From NCBI RefSeq assembly GCF_000740795.1, contig NZ_JGYG01000010.1:62001-126000 (forward strand): 64,000 nucleotides of DNA, read 5' to 3'. Both the position numbers and the translations under genes were made by a program. The stretch comes from Haematobacter massiliensis (GTDB lineage: Bacteria; Pseudomonadota; Alphaproteobacteria; Rhodobacterales; Rhodobacteraceae). Positions 35,322 through 45,545 of this stretch are shown piece after piece (the stretch's first letter is position 1; each line of letters starts with the position of its first letter). A model generated the notes under the pieces. It saw only the letters and a list, made by a program, of their open reading frames with translations, had not been told where the DNA came from and made no database searches.

Positions 35322-36115
35322 CGCGGCGTCAGGAAGGAACGGTCAGTCTGGCCGAGGATGAAATCCACCACCTCCCGCACATGATTGCTCTCTGTTTCCG
35401 CAGCGAGCTTCCGGGCGCGGTCCAGAAAGGCGCCTTCGCCGGACGCCAGCACCTGATAGGCGGACCGGAGCGCGGAAATCTCCGCCCGCTCCACGCCGCG
35501 CCGCTTCAGCCCCACGAGGTTCAGCCCGTCAAGCTCCCCCCGCGGACCCTGAACCAGACCGTAGGGGATGACGTCATTGGTCACCATGGTCACCGCGCCG
35601 ATGATGGCGCCCTGCCCGACCCGAACCCACTGATGCACGCCGGAAAGCCCGCCGATGATGACGTCGTCGCCGATATGGCAATGACCGGCGATGGCCACCT
35701 GATTCGCCATCACGGTGCGGTGTCCGATCTCACAATCGTGGCCGATATGCGCCCCTGTCATGAACAGGTTGTCATCGCCGACGCGCGTCACGCCGCCGCC
35801 ACCCGCCGTTCCGGTGTTCATCGTCACACCTTCGCGAATGCGATTGCGCCGGCCTACGATCAGCCGCGTCCGCTCGCCCCGGAACTTCAGATCCTGCGGA
35901 ATCTCCCCGATGCAGGCAAAGGGGAAAACGACGGTCTCATCGCCGATCTCCGTCCAGCCGGTAAGCACGGCATGGCTCTTCAGCACGACGCCCCGGCCCA
36001 GTGTCACCTCCGCACCCACGGTGCAGAACGGGCCGATGTGGCAATCGGGGCCGATGACGGCCCCCTCTTCCACAACCGCGCTCGGATGAATGATGGCGGA
36101 GGCGGCGATGCTCAT
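35318..36115 (-). CDS. lpxA: Acyl-ACP--UDP-N-acetylglucosamine O-acyltransferase
   Basis: LpxA performs the first step of lipid A synthesis. The 265-residue protein is a left-handed beta-helix of hexapeptide repeats ([19 protein letters not shown] and similar). It has the catalytic His in the [11 protein letters not shown] region and the C-terminal helices [18 protein letters not shown] at 36115 overlaps the fabZ stop as ATGA. Confidence 0.97.
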   Translation of the reverse strand: MSIAASAIIHPSAVVEEGAVIGPDCHIGPFCTVGAEVTLGRGVVLKSHAVLTGWTEIGDETVVFPFACIGEIPQDLKFRGERTRLIVGRRNRIREGVTMNTGTAGGGGVTRVGDDNLFMTGAHIGHDCEIGHRTVMANQVAIAGHCHIGDDVIIGGLSGVHQWVRVGQGAIIGAVTMVTNDVIPYGLVQGPRGELDGLNLVGLKRRGVERAEISALRSAYQVLASGEGAFLDRARKLAAETESNHVREVVDFILGQTDRSFLTPR

Positions 36116-36636
36116 GCGGGAGCCCGGCTGAGGTCGATCATCGCGGTGAATTCGGCCTGTGCGGCAATTTCTCCATCGACGCGCGCGGTGCCATCGAACT
36201 TCCATACCTTGCCGCCGCCGCGCTTCACGACGACTTCCAGCTCCATCACGTCGCCCGGAACCACCTTGCGACGGAATTTCGCCTGCTCCACGGACATGAA
36301 GTAGACCAGCGCGTTCTTGTCCAGCAGGTCCATCGTCAGGCTCACCAGCACGCAGGATGTCTGCGCCATCGCCTCCACGATCATCACGCCGGGAAATACC
36401 GGAACGCCCGGGAAGTGTCCCTGAAACACCGGCTCGCTGATCGACACGTTCCGTACGCCTACGGCGCGGCGGTTAAGCTCGATCTGCACCACCTTGTCGA
36501 TGAGCAGGAAGGGATAGCGGTGCGGGATCAGCCGCTGAACAAGCTGGATATCCGCGTCGGGAGCCGGCCCCTCCAGAATGACGGGGCGAGTCTTGGGCGC
36601 AGGGGTCTTGGCCTCGGCGGCCTCGGTGTCGGGCAT
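36112..36636 (-). CDS. fabZ: 3-hydroxyacyl-ACP dehydratase FabZ
   Basis: FabZ dehydrates 3-hydroxyacyl-ACP in fatty acid elongation and shares its substrate with LpxA. The 174-residue hotdog protein has [14 protein letters not shown], the catalytic His in [22 protein letters not shown]-like segments, and [11 protein letters not shown] 30-residue Pro/Ala-rich N-terminal extension precedes the fold. lpxD, often beside it in other bacteria, is absent here. Confidence 0.96.
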   Translation of the reverse strand: MPDTEAAEAKTPAPKTRPVILEGPAPDADIQLVQRLIPHRYPFLLIDKVVQIELNRRAVGVRNVSISEPVFQGHFPGVPVFPGVMIVEAMAQTSCVLVSLTMDLLDKNALVYFMSVEQAKFRRKVVPGDVMELEVVVKRGGGKVWKFDGTARVDGEIAAQAEFTAMIDLSRAPA

Positions 36637-36710
36637 CGGAAACCTCCTCGGGCTGTCGGTGCCTGACTAGCAACTCCCCCCGGCGCTGACAAGCCGCCGG
36701 GACTGCCAGA

Positions 36711-37340
36711 TCAGGGCGTTGCAGGCGTGCCGTCCACGGCTGCCGGCGGCGCCCCCGCCGCGTCGTTATCCTCGCCCAGCACCTTGTCCAGCCGCGTGAT
36801 CGCGTCATCGGTAATATCGATCTGGCTCGAGGCAATGAGAACCGCCCGCACATCGAGAACAGCGACCGCCCCCCGCTCCGCGACAAGCTGTGCGAGGATC
36901 GGCACGGCTGTCTGCAGAAGGCGCTTCCGGTCCTCCTCGGTCCGACGGCCAAGCTCGCGCGATTTGGCATCCTGTTCCTGCCGGATCCGGACAACCTTCT
37001 CGTCGAAAGCTTGAGCGCGTTTGCGAAAATCATCTACGGGAAGCGTATTGCGCAGGTCGGTCAGGGCGCGCTCCTCCCCCACCAGTTCGGTTTCGATCCG
37101 GCGATTCTCGGCCGCGAGTGCGCGCGACTCGTTCTCCAGGGCCTGCTGCCCGGCTTTTCCAAAGGCGCTGTCGGAAAACAGCCGCTCCTGATCCACGGTC
37201 AGGATCGGGGTGACGGCGGCCGGCGGATGCGGCACGGGCCAGACGTTCGGAACGAGCGGAGCGGGCACGGCCTCCTGCCCTGCCGCACCACCGCCCCAGA
37301 GCATGGCGGAAATCAGGCAGACGATCGGCCGCGCGCGCAT
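36711..37340 (-). CDS. OmpH/Skp-family periplasmic chaperone
   Basis: The 209-residue protein has a signal peptide (cleavage near AAGQE) and a long charged coiled-coil centre. The ILTVDQERLFSDSAFGKAGQQ segment corresponds to the Skp start and DEKVVRIRQEQDAKSRELGRR to its tentacle. Skp holds unfolded outer-membrane proteins for BamA, which is encoded just upstream. The C-terminus is an Ala/Pro-rich tail. Confidence 0.88.
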   Translation of the reverse strand: MRARPIVCLISAMLWGGGAAGQEAVPAPLVPNVWPVPHPPAAVTPILTVDQERLFSDSAFGKAGQQALENESRALAAENRRIETELVGEERALTDLRNTLPVDDFRKRAQAFDEKVVRIRQEQDAKSRELGRRTEEDRKRLLQTAVPILAQLVAERGAVAVLDVRAVLIASSQIDITDDAITRLDKVLGEDNDAAGAPPAAVDGTPATP

Positions 37341-37346
37341 TTCCTG

Positions 37347-39764
37347 TCAGAACCGGGTGGAAACCGTGAAGTCGAAGTTCTGCTCCCGGTCGTAATCCTC
37401 CTTGAGCAGCGCCTTGGAGAAGTTGAACCGCAGCGGGCCAAGCGGGCTCGTCCAGAACACGGAGAAGCCAACAGCGGAGCGCCAGTTCAGGCTGTCATCC
37501 ACCTCGCAACTCGCGATCGGGCAAGAGCCGTAGTAGGGGCCACCCTGTGTGTCGTCGAGGCTCCAGACCGAGCCGACATCCCAGAACAGGCCACCGGAGA
37601 TGCCATATTCCTGCGGCAGGCCAAGCGGGAACTCCGCCTCCAGCCGCGCGACGGCGAAGATATTCCCGCCAAGCGCGTCCTCATTCGAGACGCTGAGGTC
37701 GCGCGGCCCGAGACCGGAGGATTCGAAGCCCCGCATCTTCCCGCGCAGGAAGAAGCGATCCGTCACCCGGCTGTCCTGCCCGCTGAGCATGTGGATATTG
37801 CCGCCTTCCACTTCCGCGCGGAGGGTCACATCCTCGTTCATCACCTTCATTTCCGCGCCGAGCAACGCCGTGGTCGTGATCGCCTTTACATCGCCGCCGA
37901 CGCCCAGGAAATCCTGCCCGAACTGAAAATAGACACCGCGGTTCGGCGTGAGGCCGGTGGTGCGGTTGTCGAACTTATAGGTATAGCCGACCGCGCTGGT
38001 GATGAGCGCACCTTCGGCTTCCTCCCGGTGGAGGATCATGGACGAACCGGTGTTGTTGATCGTCGGATCGCCATTCGCCGCCGGATCGCCATAAGGCACG
38101 TTCGTCAGCTTGTCGCGCGAGAGCCGGTAGCGCAGTTCGAGCCGCCCCTGCTCGCTGATCGGGAATTCGATCGACGGCACGATGCCGGCGCGCTGCGTGT
38201 TGTAGTGGATCCGGTTCGAGGTAGAGCCGCGGTTGTAATAGAGATTGAACCGCAGCCGCAGATCGCGGTCGAGGAAGAACGGCTCGATGAAGGTGAAGGA
38301 GGTATTGGTATCCTCCGTTCCCGAGCTGAGGTTGAGCGCGACCGTCTGCCCGCGTCCGAGGAAGTTCGACTCCGAAAGGCCGACGGAGAATCCAGCACCG
38401 GAATCGACGCCGTAGCTCACGCCAAAGGAGAGGGAGCCGGTCGGCTGCTCCTCCACATCGACATCGACGATCACCTGCTCAGGCGTGCTGCCCGGCCGCG
38501 CGTTCGCCTGCACATCGGAGAAGTAGCCGAGCGCCCGGATACGCTCCGCGGTCTGGCGGATCTCACGCGGGTTGTAGGGGTCGCCTTCCACCACGCGGAA
38601 CTGCCGCCGGACCACGCGATCCAGCGTCGTCTGATTGCCCTCGATGTCGATCCGCTCGACGAACACCCGTGGGCCGCGGTTCACGAAGAACTCGACATTC
38701 ACGATGCCGTTCTGCGGATCGCGGGTCAGCCGAGGCTCAACCCGAACGAAATTCATGCCCTTCTGCAGCGCGAGCCGCTCCAGCCGGGTGATGTTCGCGT
38801 CGATCTCCGTCGGGTTGTAGTAACCGCCGGAGGACATGCGCAGCGCCTCCTGAAACTCCGGCACGGAGATATCAGGCAGATCGGTCCCCACGGAGACGCG
38901 GCCCACCGTGTAGCGCGGCCCCTCCCGCAGGTTGAAGTTCAGGAAGAAGGCGTTCCGGTCGCGGGAGAATTCCGATGTCGCGGAGAGAACCTGAAAATCG
39001 GCAAAGCCCCTCGACCGATAGAAGTCGGTAAGGAGCTGCTTGTCGAACTCCACCCGGTCTTCGACATAGCTGTCGGACGAGATGAGCCGCCGCAGCAGCC
39101 CGGCCTGTTTCGTGGCCAGAACCTGCCGGAGCCGCCCTTCGGAGAACGAACGGTTGCCGCTGAAGCTGATCCGCTCGATCTCCACCACGCCGCCTTCGCG
39201 GACTTCGAACACGAGATCGACGCGGTTGTCGCTCCGCCGGATGATCTTCGGCTCGACAATCGCGGCGACGCGCCCGGCGTTGCGGTAGAGGTCGGTGATG
39301 GCGGCGGCATCCTGCTCCGCCTGGCTGGGTGAGTACACATGCCGCGCCTTGGACTGTACGGCGGCGGCGATCTGCTCATCCTTGATCCGCTGGTTCCCCT
39401 CGAAGGCGATCCTGTTGATCATCGGGTATTCCGTGACCCGCACGACAAGCGTGGAGCCCTGCGGCTCCAGATCGACGGATTCGAACAACCCGGAATTCAT
39501 GATCCGCTGATAGGCATCGTTCAGCTGCCCGGCAGAAACCGCACGCCCCTGCGAGATGCCCGCATAGGTAGAGATCGTCGCCGTATCGACATACTGATTG
39601 CCGACCACGCGGATGGTGGAGAAGCTGTAGCTCTGCGCATAGACCGCCGGCACCATCAGCGCCGAAGCCGCAGCCGTCCCCAGAAACAGCGAAATCGCCG
39701 CACTTCGCGCCCGGTCGCCCAAGCGATCGCGGCGCACCCCGAGGGCCCCGTTCCGTTCCGCCAT
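37347..39764 (-). CDS. bamA: Outer-membrane protein assembly factor BamA
   Basis: BamA is the essential pore of the beta-barrel assembly machine. The roughly 805-residue protein has an extended signal region (AAASALMVPAVYAQ), five POTRA repeats over about residues 40-420, and an Omp85 barrel ending in phenylalanine. The lid-loop motif reads FFLRGKMRGFESSGLGPRD. ATG at 39764 is chosen; an in-frame TTG lies two codons upstream. It follows rseP and precedes the Skp-like gene, the standard order. Confidence 0.96.
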   Translation of the reverse strand: MAERNGALGVRRDRLGDRARSAAISLFLGTAAASALMVPAVYAQSYSFSTIRVVGNQYVDTATISTYAGISQGRAVSAGQLNDAYQRIMNSGLFESVDLEPQGSTLVVRVTEYPMINRIAFEGNQRIKDEQIAAAVQSKARHVYSPSQAEQDAAAITDLYRNAGRVAAIVEPKIIRRSDNRVDLVFEVREGGVVEIERISFSGNRSFSEGRLRQVLATKQAGLLRRLISSDSYVEDRVEFDKQLLTDFYRSRGFADFQVLSATSEFSRDRNAFFLNFNLREGPRYTVGRVSVGTDLPDISVPEFQEALRMSSGGYYNPTEIDANITRLERLALQKGMNFVRVEPRLTRDPQNGIVNVEFFVNRGPRVFVERIDIEGNQTTLDRVVRRQFRVVEGDPYNPREIRQTAERIRALGYFSDVQANARPGSTPEQVIVDVDVEEQPTGSLSFGVSYGVDSGAGFSVGLSESNFLGRGQTVALNLSSGTEDTNTSFTFIEPFFLDRDLRLRFNLYYNRGSTSNRIHYNTQRAGIVPSIEFPISEQGRLELRYRLSRDKLTNVPYGDPAANGDPTINNTGSSMILHREEAEGALITSAVGYTYKFDNRTTGLTPNRGVYFQFGQDFLGVGGDVKAITTTALLGAEMKVMNEDVTLRAEVEGGNIHMLSGQDSRVTDRFFLRGKMRGFESSGLGPRDLSVSNEDALGGNIFAVARLEAEFPLGLPQEYGISGGLFWDVGSVWSLDDTQGGPYYGSCPIASCEVDDSLNWRSAVGFSVFWTSPLGPLRFNFSKALLKEDYDREQNFDFTVSTRF

Positions 39765-39895
39765 GTGCAAGCCCCCGCTCTGCCCTTTTTTGTGTTTGAC
39801 TTTGACTAGCCCGAAAGCGCGTCCGTGTCAAAACACTCGCGCGCCCAGACGCCCCGCGCGTGGCAGAAAAGGCCCATGGATCGTGCCGGGCTCCC

Positions 39896-41236
39896 TCAGG
39901 GGCAGAAGATGTCGTTGGTGAGCGCAAAGACCATGAGCGTCAGCAGCATCGCCAGACCCAGCGACATGAGCATCCTGAGCGCCCGGTCCGAAGGCGGACG
40001 TCCCGTCACTGCCTCCCATGCGTGGAAAACCAGATGCCCGCCGTCCAGCACCGGGACCGGGAAGAGGTTCATCATGCCAACCGCCGTGGAGAGGACAGCG
40101 ATGAACCAGATGAAACTTGCCAGGCCCTGACTCGCCGCCGCGCCTGATGTTTCGGCGATTCCGATGGGGCCGCGCAGGTTGCAGGAGCTGATCGCCCCCG
40201 TCAGCATGTGCCACAGACCGGAGAGGCTGGTGGCGACGACCGACCATGTCTGTTGTGCGCCAAGGCTCATCGCCTCGAAAGGCCCGGGGTGGCGCATGTC
40301 GGGCATGAAGCCCGGCCCGCCGGTCAGGCCGATCATCCACCGCGTCTCGAACCCGCCGCCCGCTGCGGGAAGATCGGCGCTGCGCGGGGTAAGCGTGACA
40401 TCTGAAACCTCGCCGTTGCGCCAGACCCCCAGCGTCATCGGCTTTCCTTCGGAAGCACCGGCCGCTTCACGAAGCTGCCGGAAAGCGTTTATCGGCGTGC
40501 CGTCGACAGAAAGGATCACGTCCCCGGGCTGCAATCCGGCGGCATCCGCGGCGGATTGCGGCTGTACCCCGTCAACGACCGGCGGAAAGGGAAACGGCCC
40601 CTGCACCGTCATCTCCTCGCCGCCGCGACGGACGAGATAGGGCACCCGCTCCGCAGGTTGCAGCGACTCCGCAGCCAGCACGAAGGCGGAGGTGTCCGGC
40701 GTCCGGACGCCGCCCACCGACAGGATGACGTCGCCTTCACGAATCTGCTGGCTTGGCCCCGGGAGACTGCGCAGCTGGCCAACCACCGGCTGCTCCGCCG
40801 CAATGCCCTGGAACATGAAGAACCCGGCAAAGATCGCGATGGAGAGCACGAAGTTGAACACCGGCCCGGCGGCAACCGTCATCGCCCGTGCCCAGAGCGG
40901 GGCACCATGCATGGTCGCGCGACGCTCCTTTGAACTTAGCCCGGCCAGAGCGCGTTGATCCACGCCAGCGGAAGCCGGGTCGGCGTCGCCCCGAAATTTC
41001 ACATAGCCCCCGAGCGGCAACGCCGCGACCTGCCAGCGCGTGCCGTGCTTGTCCACGCGGGAGAACAGCACCGGGCCAAATCCCAGCGAAAACACATCCG
41101 CCTTGATCCCCGTCCAGCGGCCGACGATGTAGTGGCCATATTCATGCACCGCGACGATGATCGACAATGCCACGACAAAGGCGATGATCGTTGCCGCGAA
41201 ACTCCCGAAGGAGGGGATCAGTCCGATAGTCTCCAA
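39896..41236 (-). CDS. rseP: Site-2 intramembrane protease RseP
   Basis: RseP cleaves anti-sigma factors and signal-peptide remnants in the inner membrane. The 446-residue protein has the zinc motif HEYGH (residues 31-35), two PDZ domains (VVGQLRSLPGPSQQIREGDVI near 155 and PQSAADAAGLQPGDVILSVDG near 230) and the PVPVLDGGH motif near 395. No ATG fits; the start is TTG at 41236, four bases after the dxr stop, with GGGAG upstream. Confidence 0.95.
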   Translation of the reverse strand: METIGLIPSFGSFAATIIAFVVALSIIVAVHEYGHYIVGRWTGIKADVFSLGFGPVLFSRVDKHGTRWQVAALPLGGYVKFRGDADPASAGVDQRALAGLSSKERRATMHGAPLWARAMTVAAGPVFNFVLSIAIFAGFFMFQGIAAEQPVVGQLRSLPGPSQQIREGDVILSVGGVRTPDTSAFVLAAESLQPAERVPYLVRRGGEEMTVQGPFPFPPVVDGVQPQSAADAAGLQPGDVILSVDGTPINAFRQLREAAGASEGKPMTLGVWRNGEVSDVTLTPRSADLPAAGGGFETRWMIGLTGGPGFMPDMRHPGPFEAMSLGAQQTWSVVATSLSGLWHMLTGAISSCNLRGPIGIAETSGAAASQGLASFIWFIAVLSTAVGMMNLFPVPVLDGGHLVFHAWEAVTGRPPSDRALRMLMSLGLAMLLTLMVFALTNDIFCP

Positions 41237-41239
41237 GCC

Positions 41240-42424
41240 TCAAGCTCCCGTCGTGGTCAGGCCGCGCATCGCGGCGATCTCTGCCGCTGTGCGGCGCGCG
41301 AGACCGTCCATCGCCAGAACGGCGTCCAGATTGTCGGCGGGCCGCCCGAAGTCCGGCTGAGCGGCGAGGCGTGTCAGACTTTCCTCCACCACGCCCGCCA
41401 TGTCGAGAAAGCCGATCCGCCCGGCGATGAAATGATCGAGAGCGGTTTCCTTGGCCGCCGTGAACACGGCGCCCGCCAAACCGCCCGCCCTCATCACATC
41501 GCGGGCGAGACGCAGCGCCGGAAACCGGCCTTCATCCGGCGCCTCGAAGTCGAGCCGCCCGAGGCGCGCCAGATCAAGCCGCTCGACCGGCAGCACCCGC
41601 CGCTCCGGCCAGTGCAGCGCATGGCCTATGGCATGGCGCATGTCGGGCGCACCGAGATGCGCCATGAGCGCGCCATCGACGAAACCGACCAGCGCATGAA
41701 CGGCGGATTGCGGGTGAACGAGAACTTCGATCTGATGGGGGGAAAACCCGAAGAACTCACGGGTTTCGATGACTTCCATCGCCTTGTTGAAGAGCGATGC
41801 GCTGTCGATGGTGATGCGCTGGCCCATGTCCCAGTTGGGATGGCGGCCTGCCTCCGCCGGGGTGGCGCGAGCCATCGCCTCACGGCTCCAGGTACGGAAC
41901 GGCCCGCCGGAGGCGGTGATGATGACGCGCTCCACCGTCGCCTGGTCCTCACCGCGGAGCGCCTGAAAGATCGCGGAATGCTCACTGTCCACCGGCAGAA
42001 CCGTCGCTCCGTGTCGGACGGCGCTACCCAACAGCAGCGGACCGGCGGATACGAGGCTTTCCTTGTTTGCCAGCGCAAGCACCTTACCCTGCCCAAGCGC
42101 ATGCAACCCTGGCGCGAGCCCCGCGGCTCCGACAATGGCGGACATCACCCAATCGGCGGGACGATCCGCCGCCTCGAGCAGCGCAGCGCTTCCCGAAGCA
42201 GCTTCGACGCCACTTCCCTGCAGTGCGTCCCGGAGGGCGGGCAGACAATCATCGAAAGCGGTCACTGCAATCCCTGCACGGAAAGTGCGGGCCTGTTCGG
42301 CCAGCCGCTCGACGTTGCGACCGCCGGTCAGGGCTATGACCTGCACATCCTGCTCCCGCGACAGCAGATCGAGCGTGCTCTCCCCGATGGACCCGGTCGA
42401 GCCGAAGACCGTGACGCGCCGCAT
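41240..42424 (-). CDS. dxr: 1-deoxy-D-xylulose-5-phosphate reductoisomerase
   Basis: Dxr converts DXP to MEP in the non-mevalonate isoprenoid pathway. The 394-residue protein has the NADPH motif FGSTGSIGESTLDLL at the start, LANKESLVSAG, the metal-binding PVDSEHSAIFQ and the substrate-binding SGGPFRTW. It sits between cdsA and rseP, supplying isoprenoid precursors to the uppS product encoded two genes upstream. Confidence 0.97.
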   Translation of the reverse strand: MRRVTVFGSTGSIGESTLDLLSREQDVQVIALTGGRNVERLAEQARTFRAGIAVTAFDDCLPALRDALQGSGVEAASGSAALLEAADRPADWVMSAIVGAAGLAPGLHALGQGKVLALANKESLVSAGPLLLGSAVRHGATVLPVDSEHSAIFQALRGEDQATVERVIITASGGPFRTWSREAMARATPAEAGRHPNWDMGQRITIDSASLFNKAMEVIETREFFGFSPHQIEVLVHPQSAVHALVGFVDGALMAHLGAPDMRHAIGHALHWPERRVLPVERLDLARLGRLDFEAPDEGRFPALRLARDVMRAGGLAGAVFTAAKETALDHFIAGRIGFLDMAGVVEESLTRLAAQPDFGRPADNLDAVLAMDGLARRTAAEIAAMRGLTTTGA

Positions 42425-43219
42425 TCAGAGGCCCCAGACGATCAGATTGAAATCCGCCAGCCGCTCCACCAGCATGAGAAAGACCGAAGCGCCGAGCATA
42501 GCGTCGAACCGGTCCATGACGCCGCCGTGGCCGGGGATGATGTTGGACGCATCCTTCACCCCCATCCGTCGCTTCACTGCGCTTTCCGCGACATCCCCAA
42601 GCTGAGACGCCATCGAAATGGCGATCGAAACGCCCACGAGCTCCCACCGCGCCCCGGTTGCCAGAACGTAGATCGCGCCTATTGCCGCGGCAGCCGCCCA
42701 GCCCGCAAGCGTGCCGGACCATGTCTTTTTCGGGCTGACCTTGGGCCAGAACTTCGGCCCGCCAATGATGCGGCCGGCAAAGTATCCGAAGACATCCGTT
42801 CCCACGACCACCAGCACGAGCCATGACATCCAGACAAAGCCGTAGTCCTGCCGCAGATGCAGAAGCCCGAAACCGGCGACAATCATGAAGGAGGAATAGA
42901 CCGCGAAAATCGTCCGGTTCCGCGGCAGGTTCCCGATGCCGAGCATCGCGGGAAGCAACGCGAAGGGCAGGACAAAGCCTATCGGCAGTACGCCCCAGAG
43001 GAACACCGCAAGCGCTGCAAGCACGGCCAGCAGAACGCCGACCGGTGTTGTTTCAGGAAGCGTGCAGATGCGCTGCAGCTCCCAGACCATCAGGCCGATC
43101 AGGACCGTCACGAGAAGCAGGAACACCCAGCCGCCGATCCACATGGCGATCAGCCCGACAAGGGCGAGAACCGCGCCCGAGATGAATCGGGGCGCGAGAT
43201 CCTGGAACTGCGCCGCCAT
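42425..43219 (-). CDS. cdsA: Phosphatidate cytidylyltransferase
   Basis: CdsA makes CDP-diacylglycerol, the branch point of phospholipid synthesis. The 264-residue protein has about eight hydrophobic segments and the family signature near the end (KRRMGVKDASNIIPGHGGVMDRFD, with its metal-binding Asp residues). The start overlaps the uppS stop by one base. The dxr start follows the cdsA stop directly. Confidence 0.95.
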   Translation of the reverse strand: MAAQFQDLAPRFISGAVLALVGLIAMWIGGWVFLLLVTVLIGLMVWELQRICTLPETTPVGVLLAVLAALAVFLWGVLPIGFVLPFALLPAMLGIGNLPRNRTIFAVYSSFMIVAGFGLLHLRQDYGFVWMSWLVLVVVGTDVFGYFAGRIIGGPKFWPKVSPKKTWSGTLAGWAAAAAIGAIYVLATGARWELVGVSIAISMASQLGDVAESAVKRRMGVKDASNIIPGHGGVMDRFDAMLGASVFLMLVERLADFNLIVWGL

Positions 43220-43965
43220 CAGACCGCCTGCGCGCCGAACCGCCGCTCGCGCAGCGAATAGCGGTCAAGGATGCAGCCAAGCTCCTGCGGTGTGAAATCC
43301 GGCCAGAGCGTCGGGGTGAATTCGTATTCCGCGTAAGCCGCCTGCCACAGCAGAAAATTCGAAACCCGCGTCTCCCCGCTGGTCCGGATCACGAGGTCTG
43401 GTTCAGGAAGGAACGCCGTGTCAAGCTCCGCCCCGAGCGTGGCTTCCGTGACATCCTCCGCCCGGAGTTCGCCCCGCGCGACTTTCTCCGCGACCTTGCG
43501 CGTGGCGCGCGCCAACTCATTGCGCCCGCCATAGTTGATCGCGACAGTCAGATGGAGCTGGTCGTTGTCTGAGGTATGCTCCTCGATCCGGGCCATGAGC
43601 CGCTGCAACCGTCTGTCCAGCCGCGACCGATCGCCGATGAACCGCAGGCGCACTCCCCCCGCGTTCATGCGCTCCGCCTCATTCTCGATATAGCGGGAGA
43701 AGATGGACATCAGGCCCAGCACTTCCTCCGTCGAACGTTTCCAGTTCTCGGTGGAGAAGGCATAGACGGTGAGGTAGCGGATGCCGAGATCGGGGCAAGC
43801 CGCCACGATCTCCTTCACCCGCTCTGCGCCGCGCCGGTGCCCCATCAGCCGGGGCCAGCCCTTGCGCACGGCCCAACGGCCGTTGCCATCCATGATGATC
43901 GCCACGTGAAGCGCGTCTGTGCTGGGTCTTTCCGCCACGATCCTGTCCCCGGAATGGCTCTGCAT
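43219..43965 (-). CDS. uppS: Undecaprenyl diphosphate synthase
   Basis: UppS condenses isopentenyl diphosphate units into the C55 carrier lipid for peptidoglycan and LPS. The 248-residue cis-prenyltransferase has HVAIIMDGNGRWA with catalytic Asp26, YAFSTENWKR, LHLTVAINYGGRNEL and the DLVIRTSGETRVSNFLLWQ motif. ATG at 43965 is used; the open frame upstream has no family similarity. Confidence 0.97.
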   Translation of the reverse strand: MQSHSGDRIVAERPSTDALHVAIIMDGNGRWAVRKGWPRLMGHRRGAERVKEIVAACPDLGIRYLTVYAFSTENWKRSTEEVLGLMSIFSRYIENEAERMNAGGVRLRFIGDRSRLDRRLQRLMARIEEHTSDNDQLHLTVAINYGGRNELARATRKVAEKVARGELRAEDVTEATLGAELDTAFLPEPDLVIRTSGETRVSNFLLWQAAYAEYEFTPTLWPDFTPQELGCILDRYSLRERRFGAQAV

Positions 43966-43982
43966 TGGCCTTCTCAGATCGG

Positions 43983-44543
43983 TCAGACCTGCATGATCTC
44001 TTGCTGTTTCGATTCCAGAGCCTTGTCCACCGCGGCAATGGACTTGTCCGTCAGGTCCTGCACCTCGTCCGACCACATCTTCTGGTCATCCTCGGACATG
44101 CCCTTGGCCTTCTTGATCTGATCCATGCCGTCCCGGCGAACGTTGCGGATCGCGACACGCGCATGTTCCGCATATTGCGCGGCGACACGGGTCAGGTCAC
44201 GACGACGCTCTTCGTTCAGTTCGGGGATCGGCAGACGGATGATCGTGCCGTCCACCACCGGATTGATGCCAAGACCGGAATCGCGGATCGCCCGCTCCAC
44301 CTTGGAGACGAGCCCCTTGTCCCAGACGTTGATCGTGATCATGCGGGGTTCCGGTACGTTAACCGTGCCAAGCTGATTGACCGGCGTCATCGACCCGTAG
44401 GCATCGACCTGAATCGGCTCCACGATGGTCGCCGAGGCGCGTCCGGTGCGAAGCGAGGCGAATTCGGTGCGAAGCGAGGCCATGGCGCCATCCATGCGCC
44501 GCTCCAAGTCCGCAAGATCGATTTCGGTGATGTCATCCGCCAT
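43983..44543 (-). CDS. frr: Ribosome recycling factor
   Basis: RRF splits post-termination ribosomes with EF-G. The 186-residue protein has the [20 protein letters not shown] helix, the [13 protein letters not shown] segment, and the C-terminal arm with [25 protein letters not shown]. It lies between pyrH and uppS as in most alphaproteobacteria. Confidence 0.98.
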   Translation of the reverse strand: MADDITEIDLADLERRMDGAMASLRTEFASLRTGRASATIVEPIQVDAYGSMTPVNQLGTVNVPEPRMITINVWDKGLVSKVERAIRDSGLGINPVVDGTIIRLPIPELNEERRRDLTRVAAQYAEHARVAIRNVRRDGMDQIKKAKGMSEDDQKMWSDEVQDLTDKSIAAVDKALESKQQEIMQV

Positions 44544-44690
44544 GATAAATTGGTCTCCAGTTCCGTGCCACGCCGCTCAAGACGCAGCCATTTTGGCCCG
44601 GTATAGCGATAACGAGGCGAATTGCACAGAGAAGATCGCGGCGCCGGCCGCGGAGAGAATGCCGCGCCCAGCCGCCATCGAGAGCCTTCG

Positions 44691-45428
44691 TCAGCCGTGT
44701 ACGAGGGTAAAGCGCCCCTCACCGCGGAGAATACCCACCAGACCGCCCGGCTCATCCAGTGAAAACACGATGATCGGCAGGTCATTGTCGCGGGCGAGAG
44801 CCAGCGCCGAGGCATCCATGACTTTCAGGTTCTTGATGAGCGCTTCATCGTAAGTAATTGTATCGTAGCGCTTTGCGTCATCGAATTTCTTGGGATCCTT
44901 GTCATAGATCCCGTCCACCTTCGTGCCCTTGAAGATCGCCTCGCAGCCCATCTCCACGGCGCGGAGCGCGCCCGCCGTATCCGTGGTGAAGAACGGATTG
45001 CCGGTGCCTGCGGCAAAGATGCAAACACGCATCTTCTCCAGATGGCGGACGGCCCGGCGGCGGATATAGGGCTCGCAGACCTGATCCATCGGAATGGCGG
45101 AGATGACACGGGTATGAATGCGGAGCGCCTCCAGCGCGGCCTGCATGGCGAGCGCGTTCATTACGGTCGCGAGCATACCCATGTAGTCCGCCGTCGTCCG
45201 TTCCATTCCCTGGGCGGAACCTTGAAGACCGCGGAAGATATTGCCCCCGCCGATGACCATGCATATCTCGACCCCGAGATCGTGGACGGCCTTCACCTCT
45301 GCGGCGATCCGCGCAACAGTGGGAGGGTGAAGCCCATATCCCTGATCGCCCATCAGGGCCTCGCCGGAGATCTTGAGCAGGACGCGCTTGTACTTGACCT
45401 GTGACGACGGGTTCGGCGCATCGCTCAT
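44691..45428 (-). CDS. pyrH: UMP kinase
   Basis: PyrH phosphorylates UMP to UDP and is regulated by GTP and UTP. The 245-residue amino-acid-kinase-fold protein has [18 protein letters not shown] at the start, [25 protein letters not shown] and [13 protein letters not shown]. It heads the block down to lpxB, with 147 bases before frr in which I see no further gene. Confidence 0.98.
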   Translation of the reverse strand: MSDAPNPSSQVKYKRVLLKISGEALMGDQGYGLHPPTVARIAAEVKAVHDLGVEICMVIGGGNIFRGLQGSAQGMERTTADYMGMLATVMNALAMQAALEALRIHTRVISAIPMDQVCEPYIRRRAVRHLEKMRVCIFAAGTGNPFFTTDTAGALRAVEMGCEAIFKGTKVDGIYDKDPKKFDDAKRYDTITYDEALIKNLKVMDASALALARDNDLPIIVFSLDEPGGLVGILRGEGRFTLVHG

Positions 45429-45454
45429 GCGGCGGTTCCTTTCGACTTCTACTA

Positions 45455-45470
45455 TTCCCCGAGTGGGGAA
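45455..45470. promoter_or_regulatory. TTCCCC inverted repeat between pyrH and miaA
   Basis: TTCCCC and GGGGAA flank a 4-base GAGT spacer. The site lies 27 bases before pyrH and 76 before the divergent miaA, in a promoter-sized gap. It may be an operator for either gene. No matching repeat was noticed elsewhere. Confidence 0.35.
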
Positions 45471-45545
45471 AATGTCTCAAAAGCCGGAAAGGTTCAACGC
45501 CGAAGCGCATCGACAGGCAAAAACCCCTCATTCCTGATAAAAAAG

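Noticed and set aside
37011-39332. A 773-codon open frame on the + strand opposite bamA
   Set aside because: It mirrors bamA codons, has composition typical of antisense frames in GC-rich DNA, and shows no domain. bamA itself is unmistakable.
40955-42826. A 623-codon open frame on the + strand opposite rseP, dxr and cdsA
   Set aside because: It crosses three well-supported genes on the other strand and has no recognisable protein features.
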